From contig CAWETE010000016.1 of NCBI GenBank assembly GCA_963811895.1, positions 124,001 to 188,000 on the forward strand: a stretch of 64,000 nt of DNA, read 5' to 3'. Origin of the DNA: DASSUW01 sp963811895. GTDB lineage: Bacteria > Actinomycetota > Thermoleophilia > Solirubrobacterales > Solirubrobacteraceae. A model generated the notes under the pieces. That model ran no database searches and had not been told where the DNA came from. It worked only from the letters and a program-made list of their open reading frames with translations. Made by a program: the position numbers and the translations under genes. The number at the start of each line of letters is the position of its first letter. Within the stretch, counting starts at the first letter, position 1. Shown in pieces: positions 16,894 to 24,732 of this stretch.

Positions 16894-17529
16894 ATGCCCT
16901 CCCCGCGCTCCCTGCTCCTCCTCCCCCTGGCCGCCGTCGCGCTCGCCGGCTGCGGCGACGACGGCCCGCGCACGTCGCAGACGCGCGATGTCGCCGCCTT
17001 CACCCGCATCGAGAACCGCTCCTCGGTCGACGTGCGCCTGCGCGTCGGCGAGTCGCAGCGCGTGCAGGTCTTCGCCGGCGAGAAGGTGATCGACGATGTG
17101 AGCACCGAGGTGCGCGACGGGACGCTGGAGGTCGACTTCGACCACAGCGGCTGGGGTGGCGACGACGTCGAGGTCGAGGCCACCGTGCCGGAGCTGACGG
17201 GCATCGAGGTGTCGGGCTCCGGCGATCTCGACGCCGACGGCATCGACGCGGATCAGTTCGAGCTGCTCTCGGACGGCTCGTCCGACATCGCGCTCGCGGG
17301 CGCCGCGGGCCGGCTCCTCGTCACCCTCGACGGCTCGGGCGACGCCGATCTCGCCGACCTGGCCTCACGTGACGCGCGCGTCGACGTCAGCGGGTCGGGC
17401 GACCTCGACGTGCGCGCGCAGGAGCGGCTGGACGTCGCGGTCGACGGCTCGGGCGACGTCCGCTACTTCGGCGAGCCCGCGGTGACGCCGCGGGTCGACG
17501 GGTCCGGAGACCTCACCCACGCGGACTAG
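16894..17529 (+). CDS. GIN-domain (DUF2807) lipoprotein
   Basis: 211 residues. Lipoprotein signal with lipobox LAGC (about residue 19). The mature protein is a right-handed beta-helix-type GIN/DUF2807 domain: repeated GSGD motifs (VSGSGDLDADG, LDGSGDADLAD, VSGSGDLDVRA, VDGSGDVRYFG, VDGSGDLTHAD) at about 20-25 residue spacing. These domains are common in secreted adhesion- or envelope-associated proteins; precise function unknown. No operon partners; the ECF unit starts 86 bp downstream. Confidence 0.85.
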   Translation: MPSPRSLLLLPLAAVALAGCGDDGPRTSQTRDVAAFTRIENRSSVDVRLRVGESQRVQVFAGEKVIDDVSTEVRDGTLEVDFDHSGWGGDDVEVEATVPELTGIEVSGSGDLDADGIDADQFELLSDGSSDIALAGAAGRLLVTLDGSGDADLADLASRDARVDVSGSGDLDVRAQERLDVAVDGSGDVRYFGEPAVTPRVDGSGDLTHAD

Positions 17530-17615
17530 ACGGGCCGCTTGAGCGGGCGGGACGCGCTGTCACAGATTCGGCCTGTCTCACGAACTACGGGTGCGAAGGT
17601 AGCCACTGGGAGCTC

Positions 17616-18161
17616 ATGCGCACGCTTGTTTCGTTCACTGACGAGGATCTGCTTCTTGCGAATACGCCGGAGGCGTTCGGGGAGTTCTACGATCGTCACG
17701 CGCGGACCTTGATGGGGTTCTTCGTACGGCGGACCGGGGATCCGGAGGTGGCGGCGGATCTCACCGCGGAGACGTTTGCGTCGGCGATCGTGGCTCAGCG
17801 GCGCTTCAAGCCCGAAGGCGCGCCCGCGACGGCGTGGCTGTTTGCGATCGGGGTGCGGCGGCTCGCGGATTATCGACGCCGCGGCCAGGTCGATCAGCGG
17901 GTGCGGCGCTCGCTGGAGATCGAGCGCAGGCCTGTGACTGCGGAGGATGCGGACATGATCCGCGTGCTGGCCGACGTGACGGTCGGCGAGCTGTTGGGTG
18001 ATCTGCCCCTTGAGCAGCGCGACGCGGTCACCGCGCGCGTCGTGGACGGCCGGGGCTATGCCGATCTCGCGGCTGAGGGGCGGACGTCGGAGGCAGCGGT
18101 GCGACAGCGCGTTTCGCGCGGGTTGGCGACGCTGCGGCGGGGCGTGAGGACGCGCGGATGA
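17616..18161 (+). CDS. ECF-type RNA polymerase sigma factor
   Basis: 181 residues. Region 2 (about 15-85: FGEFYDRHARTLMGFFVRRTGDPEVAADLTAETF split across two helices, then WLFAIGVRRLADYRRRG) and region 4 (about 120-178: LPLEQRDAVTARVVDGRGYADLA and AAVRQRVSRGLATLRRG). A GGAG-type RBS precedes the ATG. Coupled by ATGA to a membrane-bound propeller protein, a common layout in Solirubrobacter-like genomes. Codon use here has more T-ending codons than neighbouring genes, which may hint at transfer. Confidence 0.9.
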   Translation: MRTLVSFTDEDLLLANTPEAFGEFYDRHARTLMGFFVRRTGDPEVAADLTAETFASAIVAQRRFKPEGAPATAWLFAIGVRRLADYRRRGQVDQRVRRSLEIERRPVTAEDADMIRVLADVTVGELLGDLPLEQRDAVTARVVDGRGYADLAAEGRTSEAAVRQRVSRGLATLRRGVRTRG

Positions 18162-19264
18162 GCGACTATCTGACGGAGCTGCGGCGCGACCTGGTGGATG
18201 CCCACGGCCGTCATGCCCGGCGTGGGAGCTTGGGGCGCGCGGGCCGCGTGGCCCACCCGCGCGCCTGGCGGCCGGCGGTGGCCTTCGGGTCGTTGGCGGT
18301 GGCGGCGTGTCTGGCGGCTGTTGTGCTCGCGGCCGGGGCGCTGCGTGATCCGGAACCAAGGCCGGCTTTTCGTGTCGTCGCGGTGCTTCGGCTGGGTGGC
18401 CAGCCGATCGATGCGACGCTGGCCGCCGGCTCGCTGTGGGTTGCCGACTACCAGGGTGAGGTGATTCGCGTCGATCCAGCCCGCCGCGAGGCGCTGCGGC
18501 GTGTGCGGTTGGGTGCGAACGCGCGCTCGATCACGGGGACCACCGAGGGCGTCTGGGTCGCCACGGAGCAGGAGACCGGCGAGCGCGGCGGCGGCCGCCT
18601 CGTGCGACTGGATCCGCGCACCGGAGGCGTCAGCGCACGCGTGCCGCTCGGGGCGTGGGGTGCGGTGCTGGCGGCGGGCGAGCACGGCGTCTGGGCGCTC
18701 GACAGCCAGAACGACACAGCGCCGCTGCACATCCGTCGCGTCGATTCGGCGAACGGCGCCACGCTCGCGTCCACGACGACGGGCTCTGCCGGCGTTTCGG
18801 TCGCCGTTGCGCCTGACGCGGTGTGGACGCTGGCCATGGACGGTACGGTCGCCCAGCTCGATCCACGGTCCGGTCGCGCGCTGTCGCGGGTGCCTCGGGC
18901 GGCCGACGTGGCGGCCGATGGCGGTGACAACGTACTTGCCGTCGACGCGCGCGGCGCATGGGTGATCAACCCTGGTGAGGCAGCCATCCTGCGCATCGAG
19001 GCCGGACAGGTCGTGCGCAGGATCGCCGTCGCTCCGTTCACGCTGCCGCTACTCGCGCGCACCGGCGGAGCGCTATGGGTCGTCTCCGAAGACGCGTCGC
19101 GTGGCGACTATCACCTCGCGCGCATCGACATCGATACCGATGAGACCGCACCGACGGTCGACCTCGGCACGCGCCGGCCAACGGCGTTGGTGCCGACCCC
19201 CGACGGCCTATGGGTCATCGCCAGCGACGGGACCGCTCTCCTCGTTGGCCGAGATCAGCCGTGA
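18158..19264 (+). CDS. Membrane-anchored beta-propeller protein, likely partner of the ECF sigma factor
   Basis: 368 residues. Short basic cytoplasmic N-terminus (about 1-46, MSDYLTELRRDLVDAHGRHARR), one TM helix (about 47-66), and an extracytoplasmic repeat domain with recurring G.LWVADY, EGVWVATEQ, HGVWALDSQ, DAVWTLAMD and DGLWVIASD blades, i.e. a YncE/NHL-like propeller. The position immediately after an ECF gene is that of an anti-sigma factor, but no zinc anti-sigma HxxxCxxC motif is present. It may sequester the sigma factor through its N-terminal helix (inference). Confidence 0.8.
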   Translation: MSDYLTELRRDLVDAHGRHARRGSLGRAGRVAHPRAWRPAVAFGSLAVAACLAAVVLAAGALRDPEPRPAFRVVAVLRLGGQPIDATLAAGSLWVADYQGEVIRVDPARREALRRVRLGANARSITGTTEGVWVATEQETGERGGGRLVRLDPRTGGVSARVPLGAWGAVLAAGEHGVWALDSQNDTAPLHIRRVDSANGATLASTTTGSAGVSVAVAPDAVWTLAMDGTVAQLDPRSGRALSRVPRAADVAADGGDNVLAVDARGAWVINPGEAAILRIEAGQVVRRIAVAPFTLPLLARTGGALWVVSEDASRGDYHLARIDIDTDETAPTVDLGTRRPTALVPTPDGLWVIASDGTALLVGRDQP

Positions 19265-19306
19265 TGTCTCACGGCGGGCCGGCCCCGATCACCAAGGAGG
19301 TGGGTC

Positions 19307-20710
19307 ATGCCCGCCAATCCGCACCAGCGCCCGTCGTCGACCACGGTGGGACGGGCCGGCGCCGCGGCGCTCCTGCTGGCGGGCGCGCTCGCGCTGCTCG
19401 CCGAACCTGCCCTGGCGCACCCGCCGCGGTCGGTCGTGGGGTGCGGTGACACGCTCACGCACAGCGTGCGGCTCGCCAACGACTTGAGAGATTGTGACGG
19501 CGACGGGCTCGTGATCGGCGCCGCCGGCATCACCGTCGATCTCGGCGGGCACACGATCGACGGCACGATCCCGCTGACGGGCGATTGCGGCGAGAACCGC
19601 CTCAACGACGCGGGCATCCAGAACGACGCCGGCTACGACGATGTGACGATCACCAACGGGACCGTCCAGCAGTTCTCGAAGGGGATAGCGGCGGGCGGGG
19701 AGGCGACCGGTATGAGCGATGGACGCCTCCGCGGCCTCGCCGTGCGCGACAACCGCCTGGTGGGGATCGTCATCGTCGGCACGCAAGCCGCCGGCGCGGG
19801 CGCCAACACGGGCAACCGCCTCGAGCGCAACGTCGTGTCGGGCACCGTCTGCGGCTCGGCCATGTTCGTCGGGACCGCGCGCGCCAATCGGATCGTGGCG
19901 AACCGCGTGAGCGGCAATCTCGACGGAATCGTGGTCTGCTGCGGCGCCGCGACCGACGGCAACACGATCACGGCCAACTCCGTCACGGGTGGGTTCACCG
20001 GGGTCGCGATGTACGAGTCCGGCCGCAACGTTGTCACTGACAACGCCATCGCCGACGCCGACGAGGGGATCATCGTCGTCGGCTCCGCCTCCGAGAACCG
20101 GATCGAGAACAACGCCATCGCGCGGACCCAGGCCGGCATCGTGCTCGACGTGATCGAGTCCGACGCGCCGACGGGCAACCGGGTCGCCGGCAACACGCTC
20201 AGGTCCATCGCCGACGGCATCATCGTGTTCCAGGCCCAGCACACCGAGGTGACGAGCAACCAGGTGACCGGAGCGGGGACGTTCGGAGACCCGGAGGCCG
20301 CCGGCTTCGGCATCGTCCTCGAGAGCGCGGGCCACAGCGTCGTCGACCGCAACTCGGTCACGGGCAGCCGCGGACCCGCCATCTCTGTCGGGGCCACCGA
20401 GGGCGAGTCCCCGTCGCCGACCGACAACGTGGTCTCGCGCAACTCGGTCAACCGCAACAGCACCGATGGCATCCGCGTCATCGGCGCGGCCCGCAACACG
20501 ACCATCGAACGCAACACGACCGACCGCAACGGTGCCGACGGGATCCACGTGCTCAGCCGCTCCACGACCATCACCCGCAACACGGCGAGCCATAACGCCC
20601 TGTACGGGATCGAGGCCCTCCCGGGCGTCACCGACGGCGGCGGCAACCGCGCTCACGGCAACGGCAACCGCCCCCAATGCATCGGCGTCGCATGTAACCA
20701 GGACTCGTAG
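19307..20710 (+). CDS. Secreted right-handed parallel beta-helix protein (NosD-like)
   Basis: 467 residues. RBS AAGGAGG 7 nt before ATG. Signal peptide (about 1-37, cleavage at ALA-HPP). The body is a parallel beta-helix: about 14 rungs of the type N.I..N.V.G...GI.V, with Asn ladders (NRIENNAIAR, NTIERN-like turns, NVVSRNSVNRN). The opening C.DT.T.S..L.NDL.DC.GDGLVIGA..I..DLGGHTIDG is typical of NosD/pectate-lyase-like secreted helices of Thermoleophilia. It may bind or cleave polysaccharide; no catalytic triad could be assigned. Confidence 0.85.
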   Translation: MPANPHQRPSSTTVGRAGAAALLLAGALALLAEPALAHPPRSVVGCGDTLTHSVRLANDLRDCDGDGLVIGAAGITVDLGGHTIDGTIPLTGDCGENRLNDAGIQNDAGYDDVTITNGTVQQFSKGIAAGGEATGMSDGRLRGLAVRDNRLVGIVIVGTQAAGAGANTGNRLERNVVSGTVCGSAMFVGTARANRIVANRVSGNLDGIVVCCGAATDGNTITANSVTGGFTGVAMYESGRNVVTDNAIADADEGIIVVGSASENRIENNAIARTQAGIVLDVIESDAPTGNRVAGNTLRSIADGIIVFQAQHTEVTSNQVTGAGTFGDPEAAGFGIVLESAGHSVVDRNSVTGSRGPAISVGATEGESPSPTDNVVSRNSVNRNSTDGIRVIGAARNTTIERNTTDRNGADGIHVLSRSTTITRNTASHNALYGIEALPGVTDGGGNRAHGNGNRPQCIGVACNQDS

Positions 20711-20720
20711 ACGACGCGGC

Positions 20721-20746
20721 GCGAGGCCCGGCCGACCGGGCCTCGC
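20721..20746 (+). terminator. Terminator hairpin
   Basis: Perfect 11-bp GC stem (20721-20731 with 20736-20746) with a CCGA loop, 10 bp after the beta-helix gene stop. There is no T tract, so it could serve either convergent gene. Confidence 0.6.
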
Positions 20747-20763
20747 GTGCGACGCTGCGAGCG

Positions 20764-21261
20764 TCAGGCCCTCGCGGGCTCCGCCGTCTCGGCCGGTGCG
20801 CCGACGTGGCTGGTCGCCCAGTCGAGCGCGTAGTCGGCCACCGCTTCCCACCCGGGCGCGGCCGGGAAGTGGGGGCGACCGTGGTACTCCTTGTAGTCCA
20901 CGACGGCCTTCGACTTGCCCTGACGCTTGGCGGCCTCTCGGCTCACCGATGCCGGGATCGTCTGGTCCTCGTCGTTGCCGAGCACGAGCAGCGGCGGGCG
21001 GTCGTCCTTGTGGAAGTCGACCTTGGTCACGGCGTACGGATTGACGTTGGCGAACGCCGCCTGGAAGATCACCCGGCCGGGGGCGGCGACGTAGTAGCGC
21101 TCGTACGCGGCCTCGGCGTCCGCGTCGTTCATGGTGTTCGTGAAGCCGCGGCGGAACTGCTTGGGCGTCATCCCGACCGTCCGCTTCCGGTTCGCCGGGT
21201 TGCGCAGCGCCAGCGAGACGGTGCGAAGCAGGTCCGGGGGCACGCCCAGCACGCCCTTCAC
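20764..21261 (-). pseudogene. C-terminal fragment of an alpha/beta hydrolase
   Basis: 165 residues from a GTG at 21261. It matches the C-terminal half of an alpha/beta hydrolase: lid region (RRGFTNTMNDADAEAAYERY, PGRVIFQAAFANVNP), acid region (PPLLVLGNDEDQTIPASV) and catalytic His region (YKEYHGRPHFPAAPGWE). The nucleophile Gly-x-Ser-x-Gly part, about 110 residues, is absent: only 28 bp separate it from the 3' end of tRNA-Ala. It is therefore a truncated gene, cut next to the tRNA. Confidence 0.75.
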
Positions 21262-21289
21262 GGGCGATGCTCCGCGGCTCCCGGGCGAG

Positions 21290-21362
21290 TGGAGCTAGGG
21301 GGACTCGAACCCCCGACCTCCTGGGTGCGATCCAGGCGCTCTCCCAACTGAGCTATAGCCCC
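21290..21362 (-). tRNA. tRNA-Ala (CGC)
   Basis: Cloverleaf on the minus strand: acceptor GGGGCTA/TAGCTCC, D arm with AGCTCAGTTGGGAGAGC, anticodon stem CCTGG/CCAGG with loop ATCGCAC (anticodon CGC, reading GCG), T arm GGGGG TTCGAGT CCCCC. Discriminator A73 at 21290; CCA is not encoded. Confidence 0.95.
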
Positions 21363-21464
21363 GAGGTAGGGCGGCGTCAGGCAGGTTTTCAGGCCCGCGC
21401 CGTGAACGAGCGATTGTAGCTGCCACGATGTTGTCCGCAGCGACCTAGCCTTAGGGCACCGACG

Positions 21465-23399
21465 ATGAGCCCACTTCAGCTCCGCACTCCGAGCTTCCGG
21501 AGCCGTCTCCGGCTCTTTTTCGTGGTCATCGTCGTCGTCCCGATGATCACGATGGCCGTGGTCCTGTTCCAGCTGATCGTGGCCTCGGAGCGCAGCCAGA
21601 CCGACGCGCGGCTGGCCGAGGCGCAGACCGTCTCGCAGCAGATCATCCGCGAGCTGGAGACCGAGGCGGGCCAGGTCGCGGAGCAGATCGGGCGCGATCA
21701 GCGGCTGGCCGACGCGATCGAGACGTCGGAAGATCGGGCGATCCAGCGGCGGCTCGACACGCTGGCGAACGAGGCCGAGGCCCGCTTCGTGCACCTGCGC
21801 CTCGACGACATGGGCGGGTTCGAGTCCGGCGGCCTCCCGGCGGTCGCGCCGGCAACGCGACGGCTGGTGGATGAGAGCCAGGAGCCGACAGGGCGCCTCC
21901 AGGTGGCCATGCTCTCCCCGGACCAGTACGCGAGCCGGATATCGAAGCTGACCGGGGCCGCCGTGGTCGTCGAGCAGAGCGACAGCCGTCTCGCCTCCAC
22001 GAGCGCGGCCGCGCCCTCCGACCTGCCCGACGAGGGCGCCGCCGCCATCGAGGGGACCGACTACCGCGTCAGGTCGTTCGAAGCTCCCGCGGTCGGCGGC
22101 GACGTGACCGTCCGCCTGCTGTTGCCCGACCAGGACACCGCCGATCCGACGGCCCCGCCGTCGCTGTTCGCCGCCGGCGCCTTCGTCGGCTTCCTCGTGC
22201 TCGCCTTCATCTTCGCGGTCGCCGTGTCGAGGCGCCTGCAGTCGGAGATCCAGCGCCTGCTGGTGGCCGCCCAGCAGCTCGGCCGCGGCGACTTCTCGGT
22301 CGAGGTCCCCGCCGAGGGCAACGACGAGTTCGCCGCCCTCGGCAAGGAGTTCAACTCGATGGCGCGCCAGCTCGAGGCGCGCCTGGAGGAGCTCGAGCGC
22401 GAGCGCGAGCGGCTGCAGGAGTCGATCCGCCGCGTCGGCGAGTCGTTCGCCGCCGGCCTCGACCGCGTCGGCCTGCTGGAGATCGTCGTGCAGACGGCGG
22501 TCGACGGCATCGGCGCCGCTGCCGGCCGCGCGACGATGCGCGACGCCGGTAACAGCCTGAAGGAGGTCGCGCGGACGGGCGAGCCGGAGTCGTTCCAGCG
22601 CGCGCTGCACGCCGCCGAGGCGGCGGTCATCGACGCCGGTCAGGTGGCCGAGATCCAGGTCGGCGGCGCCAGCGCGCTCGCCGCGCCGTTGGGCGCCACC
22701 GAGGACGGCGACCAGGTGGTCGGCATCGTGTCCGTGGCGCGCGGCGACCGCGCGTTCACGCACGGCGAGCGCGAGCTGTTCTCCTACCTCACCAACCAGG
22801 CGTCGGTGTCGGTGGAGAACGTCGACCTGCACGAGACGGTCCAGAAGCAGGCGGTCACCGACGAGCTGACCGGCCTCTTCAACCACCGCCGGTTCCAGGA
22901 GGTCATGACCGCCGAGGTCGAGCGCGCCCGCCGCTACGGCCACGAGCTCGGCCTGATCATGCTCGACATCGACAACTTCAAGAGCGTCAACGACACCTAC
23001 GGCCACCTCACCGGCGACAACGTGCTGCGGGCGGTCGCGCGCGTGCTGCGCCAGTCCTCGCGTGACGTCGACGAGCCGGCCCGCTACGGCGGCGAGGAGA
23101 TGGCCGTGGCGCTTCCGCTGACCGACCTCGAGGGCGCCTACCAGTTCGCCGAGCGCGTCCGCGGGCGGATCGAGGCGCTCGAGCTGCCGGTGGCCGACGG
23201 CGAGGGCACGCTGAAGGTCACCGCGTCGTTCGGGGTCGCCTCGCTGGCCACCGCGGACGGCGCCAGCAAGAGCGCTCTGGTGGCCGCGGCGGACGGCGCG
23301 CTGTACGAGGCCAAGCGGTCCGGCAAGAACCGCACGGTTCGCTCATCCGCCTCGACCGCGCCGCCGCGCAGCGTTCACGGCGTCGCATCCGGGGAGTAG
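21465..23399 (+). CDS. Membrane diguanylate cyclase (sensor-HAMP-GAF-like-GGDEF)
   Basis: 644 residues. TM1 about 17-40, extracytoplasmic sensor about 41-230, TM2 about 235-255, HAMP about 256-310, coiled coil (LEELERERERLQESIRRV), a GAF-like domain (about 325-455) and a C-terminal GGDEF domain: VTDELTGLFNHRRFQ, MLDIDNFKSVNDTYGH, then RYGGEEMAVAL as the active-site GGEEM. It should make cyclic di-GMP in response to an envelope or redox signal. No EAL domain. It is followed 14 bp later by an acidic protein gene. Confidence 0.93.
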   Translation: MSPLQLRTPSFRSRLRLFFVVIVVVPMITMAVVLFQLIVASERSQTDARLAEAQTVSQQIIRELETEAGQVAEQIGRDQRLADAIETSEDRAIQRRLDTLANEAEARFVHLRLDDMGGFESGGLPAVAPATRRLVDESQEPTGRLQVAMLSPDQYASRISKLTGAAVVVEQSDSRLASTSAAAPSDLPDEGAAAIEGTDYRVRSFEAPAVGGDVTVRLLLPDQDTADPTAPPSLFAAGAFVGFLVLAFIFAVAVSRRLQSEIQRLLVAAQQLGRGDFSVEVPAEGNDEFAALGKEFNSMARQLEARLEELERERERLQESIRRVGESFAAGLDRVGLLEIVVQTAVDGIGAAAGRATMRDAGNSLKEVARTGEPESFQRALHAAEAAVIDAGQVAEIQVGGASALAAPLGATEDGDQVVGIVSVARGDRAFTHGERELFSYLTNQASVSVENVDLHETVQKQAVTDELTGLFNHRRFQEVMTAEVERARRYGHELGLIMLDIDNFKSVNDTYGHLTGDNVLRAVARVLRQSSRDVDEPARYGGEEMAVALPLTDLEGAYQFAERVRGRIEALELPVADGEGTLKVTASFGVASLATADGASKSALVAAADGALYEAKRSGKNRTVRSSASTAPPRSVHGVASGE

Positions 23400-23413
23400 C
23401 CTTTCTGGCCGGC

Positions 23414-23911
23414 ATGGGACTGCTCGACGACGCCATCCGCGAGCACCTGGAGCTCAAGCGCTCCCGCGGCGCCGACCCCAACGAGGTCGAGCGCCAGGAG
23501 CGCGAGGCGCTGGGCGCGACCCAGCAGGCGGAGTTCGTGGAATCCGCCGGCGCGGATTCCGTTGCGGAATCGGCTGGCGCCGATTCCGCGGAGCCCGTTC
23601 GTCCCGCCGAGGAAGAGCCGGTCGACCCGGTCGACGCCGGCGACGAGCTCGAGCCGTTCGACGTCGAGGCGCTCGAGCCGCCCCCGCCCGCGCCCGAGCC
23701 ACCGCCGGCCGCCCCCGAGTCCGACCCGTGGCTCGAGGAAGAGCGCGACGAGGTCCCGGCCGAGGAGTCGCTCGCCCATCCGCGCGAGGAGGGCGAGGAG
23801 CCCGCCGAGGACGTCCTGGAGGACACGCCGGACTTCCTCCAGGAGACGCCCGAGCACGACCGGCTGTGGTTCGAGCAGCGCCCCCCGCGCGACTTCGACT
23901 GGGACAAATAG
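23414..23911 (+). CDS. Acidic, proline-rich hypothetical protein
   Basis: 165 residues. A helical N-terminus (MGLLDDAIREHLELKRSRGAD then EVERQEREAL, about 1-40) is followed by a low-complexity Glu/Asp/Pro/Ala tail and ends in DRLWFEQRPPRDFDWD. The N- and C-terminal blocks recur together in many actinobacterial genomes, so it is a real gene. Two near-identical ESAGADS units (about residues 37-55) are visible. Function unknown. Confidence 0.8.
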   Translation: MGLLDDAIREHLELKRSRGADPNEVERQEREALGATQQAEFVESAGADSVAESAGADSAEPVRPAEEEPVDPVDAGDELEPFDVEALEPPPPAPEPPPAAPESDPWLEEERDEVPAEESLAHPREEGEEPAEDVLEDTPDFLQETPEHDRLWFEQRPPRDFDWDK

Positions 23912-24143
23912 CGGCCGACACCCGTCCAGCCGCTATTGACGCGCCTTCAGAACGACGCACGACCGGCCGATTGGAGGTGTGAGGCCGCCCTCACGGCGGT
24001 CCGCCTCGTCACTCCCGACAGAGGCAGCCGGAGTCAAGGGCGGGTCGCTTTCCTGCCCCGGAGCCGACCTCCGTCCTCCGGCCGGCTCGCTCGACACGGG
24101 CCGCGCGGTTGCCGCCGCGCGGCCCGGAGCCGAACGAACAGGT
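23912..24143. other. Intergenic region with hairpins
   Basis: Non-coding gap between convergent genes. A weak hairpin around 23982-24000 (GGCCGCC/GGCGGTC) may end the acidic-protein transcript; the strong hairpin at 24097-24126 serves the opposite gene. Nothing else was recognised. Confidence 0.5.
24097..24126 (-). terminator. Terminator hairpin of the minus-strand membrane protein gene
   Basis: Perfect 12-bp GC stem (24097-24108 with 24115-24126), loop TTGCCG, lying 18 bp beyond the stop of the minus-strand gene at 24144. Confidence 0.6.
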
Positions 24144-24461
24144 TCAGGCGCGGGCTCGCGCCCGCCGCGGACCCGCGACGTACACGAGCGCGCCCCCGAG
24201 CATCAGCGCGATCACGCCGCTCGGGAGGATGTAGGCCAGCGATGAGATGCCGCCGCCGTCGTCGGCCGCCACCGGTTCCGGCTGCGGCGTGACGATCGGC
24301 TCGGGGTTCACGGGCCAAGTGGGCATGCCGAGCGGGGGCTCGGCGGTCGGGACCGGCGTGGGCGTGCCCGGGCCGTCGATCGGCCTGGCGTTCGCCGCCG
24401 GGACGGCGAGCAGCAGGCAGATGACGCCCGCGGCGGCCGCCGTACGGATGAATTGGGACAT
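24144..24461 (-). CDS. Small secreted protein with C-terminal membrane anchor
   Basis: 105 residues. Signal peptide (MSQFIRTAAAAGVICLLLAV, cleaved near ANA-R), a Pro/Thr-rich linker (about 28-66, PTPVPTAEPPLG), and a C-terminal TM helix (about 75-96) followed by basic residues (GPRRARARA), the layout of a cell-wall- or membrane-anchored surface protein. ATG at 24461 has an AAGG-type RBS. No known domain. Confidence 0.65.
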   Translation of the reverse strand: MSQFIRTAAAAGVICLLLAVPAANARPIDGPGTPTPVPTAEPPLGMPTWPVNPEPIVTPQPEPVAADDGGGISSLAYILPSGVIALMLGGALVYVAGPRRARARA

Positions 24462-24501
24462 ACCTTGGGGAGCGCTGCGACGCTCCCCCTGATACCTGAG
24501 G

Positions 24502-24640
24502 TCAGGCGAGGGCGGGCACGCGCGTGGCGGCGAGCTGCTCGAGCAGGTCGACGGCGAGCCCGGCGCCCCCGTAGCGGGCCAGCTCGGCCTGCATGGCCGC
24601 GGCGCGCAGTGCGCGAGCGCGAAGTGCAGGCCGCCGTAGC
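24502..24640 (-). pseudogene. C-terminal relic of a glycosyltransferase-like gene
   Basis: One minus-strand frame reads LRAAAMQAELARYGGAGLA followed by VDLLEQLAATRVPAL and TGA (24502-24504). This resembles the C-terminal helix of GT-B glycosyltransferases of the UGT/GT28 type. No start or upstream domain exists, so it can only be a remnant. The match is by eye and short. Confidence 0.35.
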
Positions 24641-24732
24641 CGCGGAGCGGGTGAACGGGTTCACACCGATCGGGGATGGGCGACCGGCCCCCGGCGGAGG
24701 ACGCTCGTGATCCCTCTACGGAAGGAGCCCTC

